Shown here in pieces: positions 6,255-11,991 of a DNA stretch of 11,991 nt. Source of the DNA: Bacillota bacterium. GTDB lineage: Bacteria; Bacillota; Bacilli; Alicyclobacillales; SLC66. The position numbers were made by a program, and so were the translations under genes. The notes under the pieces are model-generated. The model made no database searches and was not told where the DNA came from. It saw only the letters and a list, made by a program, of their open reading frames with translations. The stretch covers positions 1 through 11,991 of the forward strand of contig JAJZAS010000018.1 in the NCBI GenBank assembly GCA_021799325.1, in the 5' to 3' direction. Numbering within the stretch: position 1 is the stretch's first letter; each line of letters opens with the position of its first letter.

Positions 6255-7103
6255 ATGGGAATCAACCATCTGGAAGATGTCCTTTTGTATTTGGATCAAA
6301 GCATCAGCCATGCCCTTCCGGTGCTCGTCGCGTTTTTACGTGAAGAGACGGAGAAAGCGGGATTTCAAGATGTGGTATTTGGCCTCTCAGGCGGCATCGA
6401 TTCTGCGGTAGTGGCGTATCTTGCTGTTGAGGCGTTTGGCAAAGACCGGGTTCATCCGCTCATCATGCCGTATAAGACAAGTAGTCCCGCGAGCCTTGAA
6501 GACGCGCAAAAAGTGGTGAGCGCGCTTGGACTTGAGGCAAAAGTAGTCGACATTACACCGCAGATTGACGCGTATTTCGCGAATCAGGAGGAAGCGTCTC
6601 CGCTTAGAAGAGGCAACAAAATGGCGCGCGAGCGGATGACCATTATCTATGATCACTCAGTGATTTATCGGGCACTTCCGCTCGGAACCAGCAACAAGAC
6701 GGAACTCCTCCTGGGATACGGTACGCAGCACGGGGATCTCGCTTCAGCGATCAACCCGATCGGAGACCTCTACAAAACGCAGATCCGCAAAGTGGCCTCC
6801 CAACTTGGCGTGCCGCAAAGCATTCTGACCAAGCCGCCATCTGCGGATCTTTGGGAATCACAGACGGATGAGGGGGAGCTTGGGTTTACCTACGATGAAG
6901 CGGATGTCATTTTGCATCTGCTCGTAGACGACCGTTTTTCCCCAGAAGAAGTGGTGCAGGCAGGATTTCGGGAAGACCTCGTTCGCACAATCGCCAAACG
7001 CATGATGCAGAATCAGTACAAAAGAAGACTGCCGCTCATCGCAAAGGTGTCTAGTCGAACGATTGGCATTGATTTTCGTTATCCACGGGATTGGGGCATG
7101 TAA
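6255..7103 (+). CDS. nadE: NAD(+) synthetase
   Basis: Catalyses the last step of NAD synthesis: ATP-dependent amidation of deamido-NAD, through an adenylated intermediate. The 282 residues match stand-alone NadE proteins and contain only the synthetase domain. The ATP-pyrophosphatase loop is SGGIDS (45-50). Other family blocks are PLGTSNKTELLLGYGTQHGD, NPIGDLYKTQ and KPPSADLWESQTDE. ATG 6255 follows GGGGAGG (6238-6244) with 10 bases of spacing, inside the end of the amidase gene. The ammonia donor is probably glutamine through the adjacent amidase, though NadE proteins of this size can also use free ammonia. B. subtilis has a different arrangement: its nadBCA cluster lies between pheA and safA while nadE is elsewhere. 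Confidence 0.96.
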   Translation: MGINHLEDVLLYLDQSISHALPVLVAFLREETEKAGFQDVVFGLSGGIDSAVVAYLAVEAFGKDRVHPLIMPYKTSSPASLEDAQKVVSALGLEAKVVDITPQIDAYFANQEEASPLRRGNKMARERMTIIYDHSVIYRALPLGTSNKTELLLGYGTQHGDLASAINPIGDLYKTQIRKVASQLGVPQSILTKPPSADLWESQTDEGELGFTYDEADVILHLLVDDRFSPEEVVQAGFREDLVRTIAKRMMQNQYKRRLPLIAKVSSRTIGIDFRYPRDWGM

Positions 7104-7120
7104 AGCTAGGAGGAAAGAAA

Positions 7121-7855
7121 TTGTCAGGACATTCAAAGTGGAAAAACATCGCCCATCGAAAGGGCAAGCAGGATGCCTCTAGGGCACAATTGATCACCAA
7201 GCTATGTCGCAATATTTATGCTGCCGCCAAGCGCGGGGGTGGCAATCCAGACACGAACTACGCGCTTAAGATGGCGATTGAAAAAGCGAAAGAGGCAAGC
7301 GTGCCGGGAGACACGATTGCGCGCACGCTGGGAAAGGCGACAGGAACGCTGGAAGGCGTTCACTTCGAAGACTTTTTGTATGAAGGATATGGTCCGGCAG
7401 GAACGGCGATCATACTTGAAATTTCCTCGGACAACCGCAACCGGACAGCGGCTGACATTCGTCATCTTTTTTCCAAGCATGGGGGAAGCCTTGGTGAGTC
7501 GGGCTGCGTGGCTTGGATGTTTAAGCGCGTTGGTCAGGTATCGCTGGATGTGGAAAAATTGTCGTTAAACGAGGATGACCTCCTGCTCGCCGCACTCGAA
7601 GCGGGAGCAGACGATGCGGTAATGGAGGACGAGGAGTGCTACATTTACTCTGAACCGGAAAATCTCTCTGTGGTGGAAAAATTGCTCGTTGAACAGGGGC
7701 TTCCTGTGGAATCGGTATCACTTGCCTATGTGCCGTCAAATACGGTAGAGGTCGCTGGGGAAGAGGCGGAACTGGTGGCAAGCCTTTTGGAAAAATTGGA
7801 AGAACATGATGACGTACAAAATCTTTATACCAATGCGGTGATAACCGAGCAGTAA
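7121..7855 (+). CDS. yebC: YebC/PmpR family protein
   Basis: YebC family protein of 244 residues, the usual length. Members were long annotated as DNA-binding transcriptional regulators; more recent work on bacterial YebC and mitochondrial TACO1 links the family to translation through proline-rich stretches. The start is TTG 7121: AGGAGG (7108-7113) lies 7 bases upstream and the product opens with MSGHSKWKNIAHRKGKQD, the family N-terminus. Further blocks are AAAKRGGGNPDTNYAL, GYGPAGTAI, the DNRNRT motif and SKHGGSLGESGCVAWMF, followed by an acidic C-terminal half. It begins 17 bases after nadE and is followed closely by ruvC, so it is probably in the same operon. The yebC-ruv linkage is common in bacteria. 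Confidence 0.96.
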   Translation: MSGHSKWKNIAHRKGKQDASRAQLITKLCRNIYAAAKRGGGNPDTNYALKMAIEKAKEASVPGDTIARTLGKATGTLEGVHFEDFLYEGYGPAGTAIILEISSDNRNRTAADIRHLFSKHGGSLGESGCVAWMFKRVGQVSLDVEKLSLNEDDLLLAALEAGADDAVMEDEECYIYSEPENLSVVEKLLVEQGLPVESVSLAYVPSNTVEVAGEEAELVASLLEKLEEHDDVQNLYTNAVITEQ

Positions 7856-7877
7856 GGTGGGAATGCGGGTGGCTTCC

Positions 7878-8372
7878 ATGCGGGTGCTTGGAATCGATCC
7901 TGGATTTGGCCGAACGGGATACGGCGTGATCGATGCGGTTACAGGACGGCAGAAGGCGCTGGAATACGGCTGCATAGAAACACTGCCAACGGACGATATG
8001 GGCAGAAGGCTTCACGATATTTTCACTGCCGTGCAAGAAATCATCGAAAAATACCATCCAGACGTGATGGCGGTGGAGCAGCTTTTTTTTAATCGCAACG
8101 TCACTACTGCTTTTAAGGCTTCGGAAGCGCGCGGCGTGGTGGTGCTCGCGGCAGAGATGGCAGGCATTCCCCAGGTTTCCTATACGCCGATTCAGGTCAA
8201 GCAAGCTGTGGTGGGGTATGGACGGGCAGAAAAAAAACAAGTGCAGGAAATGGTGAAAGTGTTATTGGGGTTATCGACGATCCCTAAACCTGACGATGCG
8301 GCTGATGCTTTGGCGATTGCCATTGCCCATGCGCAGGCGGGAGCATTTGAGTCGAGGATTCCGAAACGGTGA
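7878..8372 (+). CDS. ruvC: Crossover junction endodeoxyribonuclease RuvC
   Basis: Holliday-junction resolvase that cuts four-way DNA junctions by paired nicks as a dimer, with RuvAB driving branch migration. The 164 residues fit the family. The four acidic metal ligands are present: Asp7 (MRVLGIDPG), Glu67 (MAVEQLFFN), and Asp140 and Asp143 (in KPDDAADALAIAIAHA). I chose ATG 7878 because MRVLGIDPG is the normal family start, with GGGTGG (7867-7872) 5 bases before it. ATG 7863 and GTG 7857 are in frame and remain possible. Two homopolymers lie in the gene (T8 at 8083-8090, A8 at 8230-8237). Bacillus lacks RuvC and uses RecU instead, so the presence of an apparently active RuvC separates this organism from that group. 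Confidence 0.96.
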   Translation: MRVLGIDPGFGRTGYGVIDAVTGRQKALEYGCIETLPTDDMGRRLHDIFTAVQEIIEKYHPDVMAVEQLFFNRNVTTAFKASEARGVVVLAAEMAGIPQVSYTPIQVKQAVVGYGRAEKKQVQEMVKVLLGLSTIPKPDDAADALAIAIAHAQAGAFESRIPKR

Positions 8373-8403
8373 AGTATTTGACGGAAGTGGGGTGGGGCAA
8401 CCG

Positions 8404-9015
8404 GTGATTGCCATCTTGGAGGGCAGCGTAATTGAGCGAGAAGAGGACGCGCTGGTGCTGATGGTCGGTGGAGTGGGGTACCGCGTGCATGTAACCAAGG
8501 CGTTGCTACAAGGGGCACCAGAAGAAGAGCGGTTGCGACTTTTCACCCATCTCGTGGTTCGTGAAGATGCGCAGGTGCTTTACGGGTTTGCTACCAAAGA
8601 GGAACGGATATTATTCGTAAAATTACAGAATGCAAGTGGCGTAGGGCCAAAGCTTGCCCTGCAAGTGCTTAGCCATTTTTCCGTGGATGAACTGGTGCGC
8701 GCCATTGCGGAAGCAGATGTGAAAAAACTCTCCAAGGTGCAGGGAGTGGGCGCAAAAACGGCTTCAAGGATTGTGCTCGAGCTCAAAGGCAGCTTGGAAA
8801 ATTGGGACCTTGCCACGACTTCTTCCAAATCAGGCGAAATGGGCAAAGTGGGATCTTTGCGTAGTGGCCCGCTGGTTGATATAGAAGAGGCACTGTTCCA
8901 GCTCGGGTTTGGTGAGCGCGAAGTAACACCGGTGCTCGCAGAGCTTGCGCCGGAGCTTGCGGCCCTTGGCGTGAATGAGGGGATTAGGCGGGCGCTTCAG
9001 GCCCTGAGCCGTTAG
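8404..9015 (+). CDS. ruvA: Holliday junction branch migration protein RuvA
   Basis: Binds the four-way junction as a tetramer and loads the RuvB motors. The 203 residues match the family. They show an N-terminal OB-fold domain (about 1-64, opening MIAILEGSV), two helix-hairpin-helix motifs (SGVGPK at 78-83 and QGVGAK at 113-118), a variable linker around 135-155, and the C-terminal RuvB-contacting domain (about 155-203, with EALFQLGFGEREV). I chose GTG 8404 because the product then starts exactly like RuvA and GGTGGGG (8391-8397) is 6 bases upstream. The longer frame back to 8296 would overlap ruvC by about 75 bases with no family sequence. The gene is 31 bases after ruvC and 16 before ruvB, so the three form one unit. 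Confidence 0.96.
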   Translation: MIAILEGSVIEREEDALVLMVGGVGYRVHVTKALLQGAPEEERLRLFTHLVVREDAQVLYGFATKEERILFVKLQNASGVGPKLALQVLSHFSVDELVRAIAEADVKKLSKVQGVGAKTASRIVLELKGSLENWDLATTSSKSGEMGKVGSLRSGPLVDIEEALFQLGFGEREVTPVLAELAPELAALGVNEGIRRALQALSR

Positions 9016-9031
9016 AGGGGAGGGGTGTTAG

Positions 9032-10027
9032 GTGCACGAACGGATTGTTTCAGCCACCGTGGTGGGGGACGATCAAAAAGAGGAATCGCTGCGACCCCGT
9101 TTTTTAAACGAGTACATTGGCCAAAATGAACTCAAAGATAACCTGAGAATCTACATTGACGCGGCAAAAATGCGGAAAGAGGCGCTGGATCACGTGCTTT
9201 TTTACGGGCCTCCGGGACTTGGCAAGACTTCGCTTGCCCATATTATCGCGAATGAACTCGGAGTGAACATCCGCGTGACCTCAGGGCCTGCAATCGAACG
9301 CGCAGGGGATCTTGCGGCGTTAGTCACGAATTTAAGTGAGGGCGATGTGCTCTTTATCGATGAAATCCATCGCCTGCCCAAAACGGTCGAAGAAGTGCTG
9401 TATCCTGCAATGGAGGATTTTGCGGTTGATATCATGCTAGGCAAAGGGCCAAGCGCGAGGTCGCTTCGCCTCGATTTGCCACCGTTTACACTGGTGGGGG
9501 CGACGACGAGGGCGGGGCTTCTATCCGCGCCGCTTCGGGATCGTTTTGGTGTGATTTTCCATTTAAATTACTTTCCTGTCGAAGACCTGGAACGAATTGT
9601 GACGCGTTCTGCGGTGATTCTCGGCGTGTCACTGGATTCGCGTGGAGCATATGAAATTGCCCGCCGATCACGGGGAACGCCGCGGGTGGCCAATCGCTTG
9701 CTGCGGCGAGTGAGGGATTTTGCTCAGGTGACTGGTGATGGGGGAATCGATGAAGCGCTGGCATCCCTCGCACTGGAGCGGATGAAAGTCGATGCCTATG
9801 GTCTCGATGAGCTCGACCATCGGCTGCTTTTGACGCTGATCGACAAGTTCGGCGGTGGACCGGTGGGACTTGATACGCTTTCCGCCAGCATCGGGGAAGA
9901 TTCGGGGACGCTGGAAGACGTGTACGAGCCATATTTGCTGCAGACGGGGCTGATACGACGAACTGCTAGAGGAAGGGAAGCCACCGATGCCGCATATCAC
10001 CACTTTCACCGCACGCGAATCAATTAA
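9032..10027 (+). CDS. ruvB: Holliday junction branch migration ATPase RuvB
   Basis: AAA+ hexameric motor that pumps DNA through the RuvA-bound junction. The 331 residues are the usual length. Motifs: Walker A GPPGLGKT (59-66), Walker B FIDEIHR (108-114), sensor 1 GATTRAG (156-162), the arginine-finger region LRDRFG (168-173), sensor 2 region RGTPRVANRLL, and a C-terminal winged-helix domain from about 255 (DKFGGGPVGLDTLS). The start is GTG 9032 with a very strong site, GAGGGGAGGGG (9015-9025), 6 bases upstream that begins in the ruvA stop codon. In B. subtilis bofC lies between ruvB and queA; here only 65 bases separate them, with no gene between. Confidence 0.98.
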   Translation: MHERIVSATVVGDDQKEESLRPRFLNEYIGQNELKDNLRIYIDAAKMRKEALDHVLFYGPPGLGKTSLAHIIANELGVNIRVTSGPAIERAGDLAALVTNLSEGDVLFIDEIHRLPKTVEEVLYPAMEDFAVDIMLGKGPSARSLRLDLPPFTLVGATTRAGLLSAPLRDRFGVIFHLNYFPVEDLERIVTRSAVILGVSLDSRGAYEIARRSRGTPRVANRLLRRVRDFAQVTGDGGIDEALASLALERMKVDAYGLDELDHRLLLTLIDKFGGGPVGLDTLSASIGEDSGTLEDVYEPYLLQTGLIRRTARGREATDAAYHHFHRTRIN

Positions 10028-10054
10028 AGAAATGAATGGCATTCTGAAAGTGGC

Positions 10055-10070
10055 TTGTGCTATAGTGCAA
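10055..10070 (+). promoter_or_regulatory. Possible extended -10 promoter with dyad before queA
   Basis: TGCTATAGT (10058-10066) has the extended -10 form, and no convincing -35 lies at 16-18 bases. It is embedded in an imperfect palindrome with TTG and CAA outer arms around a central CTATAG. It lies 23 bases upstream of the queA start in the only sizeable gap after ruvB, and could start a queA-tgt transcript independent of ruvCAB. The dyad could be an operator or chance. Confidence 0.35.
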
Positions 10071-10092
10071 GGAGTAGCAAGGCGGTGGAATA

Positions 10093-11142
10093 TTGCACGT
10101 ACTGGATTATGATTATGAGTTGCCAGAAGAACTCATCGCACAGACTCCTGCAAAGAAGCGCAGCGAGTCCCGTTTGCTTGTGCTGAACCGGACAAGCGGG
10201 GAGCTTTCGCACGAACATTTTTACGAGTTGCCACGCCACATGCAGGAAGGTGACTTACTCGTTGCCAACAACTCCCGGGTGATTCCTGCGCGTCTATATG
10301 GGGTAAAAGAAGACACCGGTGCAGTGATTGAACTGTTGTTACTTCGTCCGCATGGCAGCCCTGGCGTTTGGCAGGCACTCGTTCGTCCGGGAAAAAGACT
10401 AAAGCCAGGCCAAACGGTGGTCTTTGGCGATGGCAAACTGAATGCAAGGGTGATGGATACGCTGGATGATGGCGTCCGACTGGTGGAATTTTCGGAAGTC
10501 GGAGAATCGTTTGACCAGTTGCTTGAAGTACTCGGTGAAATGCCTTTGCCCCCTTACATCAAGGAAAAACTCGACGATCGCGAACGCTATCAGACGGTGT
10601 ATGCGCGTGAAAAAGGCTCTGTGGCCGCCCCTACGGCAGGACTTCACTTTACCCCGCAATTGCTCGATACGATCAGGGGGCAGGGAGTTGACGTGGAATT
10701 TATCACGCTTCATGTGGGACTTGGCACATTTCGGCCTGTTCAGGTCGATAACCCGCAAGAGCATCACATGCACGAAGAGTGGTATTCCGTATCGGCTGAT
10801 CTTTTTACTAAAATTCAACGTGTGCGGGAAGCGGGACACCGTGTTTTTAGTGTCGGAACGACAACGGTCAGAGCGCTGGAATCGGCCTATCGCAAATGGC
10901 AAAGTGATGCGGCCATGCATGCAGAGGGCGTGGTATCCGGCTTTACCGATTTGTTTATTTATCCCGGATTCGAGTTTCATGCGACAGATGCGCTCATCAC
11001 GAATTTTCATCTGCCAAAGTCGACACTTCTGATGCTGATTTCAGCGCTTGCGGGGCGGGAACGCATTCTTGAAGCGTACCGCGTGGCGGTGAATGAACGG
11101 TACCGTTTTTTTAGTTTTGGCGATGCCATGCTCATCAAATAG
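10093..11142 (+). CDS. queA: S-adenosylmethionine:tRNA ribosyltransferase-isomerase
   Basis: Transfers and isomerises the ribosyl part of S-adenosylmethionine onto preQ1-modified tRNA to make epoxyqueuosine at wobble position 34 of GUN-anticodon tRNAs. The 349 residues match the family. Visible signatures are ELPEELIAQTP (9-19), LLVANNSRVIPARL (55-68), REKGSVAAPTAGLHFT (172-187), HVGLGTFRPV (207-216), MHEEWYSV (226-233) and TNFHLPKSTLLMLISA near the end. The start is TTG 10093, preceded by AAGGCGGTGGA (10079-10089). The family N-terminus (short lead then FDYELP-like) fits this choice. It is followed by tgt after 24 bases, the usual pairing, and the enzyme acts after Tgt in the pathway. Confidence 0.97.
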   Translation: MHVLDYDYELPEELIAQTPAKKRSESRLLVLNRTSGELSHEHFYELPRHMQEGDLLVANNSRVIPARLYGVKEDTGAVIELLLLRPHGSPGVWQALVRPGKRLKPGQTVVFGDGKLNARVMDTLDDGVRLVEFSEVGESFDQLLEVLGEMPLPPYIKEKLDDRERYQTVYAREKGSVAAPTAGLHFTPQLLDTIRGQGVDVEFITLHVGLGTFRPVQVDNPQEHHMHEEWYSVSADLFTKIQRVREAGHRVFSVGTTTVRALESAYRKWQSDAAMHAEGVVSGFTDLFIYPGFEFHATDALITNFHLPKSTLLMLISALAGRERILEAYRVAVNERYRFFSFGDAMLIK

Positions 11143-11166
11143 AACCAGAATTGAAGGAGAGCAGTT

Positions 11167-11991
11167 GTGTCAGCGATTTCGTTTCAATTGTTAAAAGTCA
11201 GTCGGGATTCCATGGCTCGTCGGGGCAGATTGACATTACCCCACGCCGTGGTGGGAACCCCTATTTTTATGCCAGTCGGCACGCAGGCCACCGTGAAAAC
11301 GCTCAGCCCCGAAGAATTGCAGGACATAGGCGCGCAAATCGTGCTTTCCAATACATACCACCTACATTTGCGTCCTGGTGAGGACATTGTGAAAGAGGCT
11401 GGCGGACTGCATCATTTTATGAATTGGCCGCGAGGCATTTTGACAGATAGCGGCGGGTTTCAAGTGTTCAGTTTGTCGACGCTTCGCAAAATCAGCGAAG
11501 AAGGGGTCGAGTTCCGATCCCATATTTCCGGGGAAAAACTTTTTCTTGGGCCTGAGGATTCGATACGGGTACAAAATGCGCTTGGTGCCGATATCATCAT
11601 GGCGTTTGACGAGTGCCCTCCCTATCCGGCAGACGATGACTATGTCCTGAATTCGTTGAAGCGGACGACCAGGTGGGCCAAACGCTCCCTTGAAGCTCAC
11701 AAGCGGCAGGATGAGCAGGCGCTATTTGGAATCGTACAAGGTGGGATGAACAAAGCACTTCGCAAGTTGGCGGCAGAAGAGTTGGTGGAACTGGACTTTC
11801 CCGGTTATGCGGTAGGCGGCCTCAGTGTAGGGGAACCCAAACCACTCATGTACGACATTCTTGCCTACACTACACCACTTTTACCGGCAGACAAGCCCAG
11901 GTATCTGATGGGAGTAGGATCTCCTGATGATCTCTTTGAAGGGGTACTACGCGGTGTGGATATGTTCGATTGCGTATTGCCGACCCGCATT
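11167..11991 (+). CDS. tgt: Queuine/preQ1 tRNA-guanine transglycosylase, 3'-truncated by window edge
   Basis: Exchanges guanine 34 of GUN-anticodon tRNAs for preQ1, the step before QueA. The frame is open for 275 codons to the last base, so roughly 100 C-terminal residues are missing, going by the family size of about 375-385. The start is GTG 11167, with AAGGAG (11154-11159) 7 bases upstream. Recognisable blocks are VGTPIFMPVGTQATVK (29-44), LSNTYHLHLRPG (60-71), TDSGGFQVFSL (93-103, with Asp94 as catalytic acid/base), FDECPPYP, VQGGM, GYAVGGLSVGEP and MFDCVLPTR (266-274, with Asp268 as the likely nucleophile). The zinc-binding cysteines lie beyond the window. There is no internal stop or frameshift. 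Confidence 0.97.
   Translation, partial: MSAISFQLLKVSRDSMARRGRLTLPHAVVGTPIFMPVGTQATVKTLSPEELQDIGAQIVLSNTYHLHLRPGEDIVKEAGGLHHFMNWPRGILTDSGGFQVFSLSTLRKISEEGVEFRSHISGEKLFLGPEDSIRVQNALGADIIMAFDECPPYPADDDYVLNSLKRTTRWAKRSLEAHKRQDEQALFGIVQGGMNKALRKLAAEELVELDFPGYAVGGLSVGEPKPLMYDILAYTTPLLPADKPRYLMGVGSPDDLFEGVLRGVDMFDCVLPTRI

Noticed and set aside
7521..8240. 239-codon open frame on the opposite strand across yebC and ruvC
   Set aside because: It lies wholly antisense to two clearly identified genes, has no ribosome binding site that I can see, and a Pro/His-rich product typical of shadow frames.
8296..8403. Longer ruvA start overlapping ruvC
   Set aside because: The added residues are not RuvA-like, and GTG 8404 with GGTGGGG upstream gives the standard RuvA N-terminus.
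1..11991. CRISPR array, prophage, insertion sequence, defence island, tRNA or rRNA genes
   Set aside because: I saw no spaced direct repeats, transposase or phage motifs, or tRNA-like cloverleaf sequences; nearly every base is accounted for by conserved housekeeping or sporulation genes.

Overview
The window carries thirteen protein genes, all on the + strand and tightly packed. It comes from the chromosome of a spore-forming Bacillota. The evidence is strong AGGAGG-type ribosome binding sites, many GTG/TTG starts, roughly balanced base composition, two clear sporulation genes (yunB and a safA-like gene) plus a likely spore-coat kinase, and a gene order matching part of the Bacillus subtilis pheA - safA - yebC - ruvA - ruvB - queA - tgt neighbourhood. 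Unlike B. subtilis, it has ruvC in front of ruvAB, has no bofC between ruvB and queA, and has a two-gene nitrilase/nadE pair between safA and yebC. This suggests a Bacilli lineage outside Bacillus proper, possibly near Alicyclobacillaceae; that placement is inference.

Layout. 1-1092: 3' part of tyrS, its start cut off by the window edge. 1161-1856: yunB (sporulation). 1910-2326: an acidic 138-residue protein I do not recognise. 2354-3229: pheA (phenylalanine synthesis). 3230-3461: the only sizeable gap. It holds a perfect-consensus sigma-A promoter followed at once by a long hairpin, the strongest sign of something undescribed in the window. 3462-4322: safA-like spore-coat morphogenesis gene with two tandem LysM domains. 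4394-5356: CotS/YsxE-type kinase-fold protein. 5399-7103: nitrilase-family amidase plus NAD synthetase, which look like a two-polypeptide glutamine-dependent NAD synthetase. 7121-7855: yebC. 7878-9015: ruvC and ruvA. 9032-10027: ruvB. 10093-11142: queA. 11167-11991: tgt, cut off by the window edge.

How the genes work together. RuvABC is the complete Holliday-junction branch migration and resolution machine. QueA and Tgt are two steps of queuosine tRNA modification. The amidase and NadE would jointly make NAD from glutamine, ATP and deamido-NAD. SafA and the kinase-like protein are likely coat-assembly partners. TyrS and PheA both belong to aromatic amino-acid metabolism. Most of the window is well-known housekeeping and sporulation genes. 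I see no defence system, prophage, CRISPR array, tRNA/rRNA gene or insertion sequence. The points most worth following up are the promoter/hairpin unit at 3239-3367, the split NAD synthetase, the double-LysM SafA with its kinase neighbour, and a T9 slippage-prone tract in that kinase gene.
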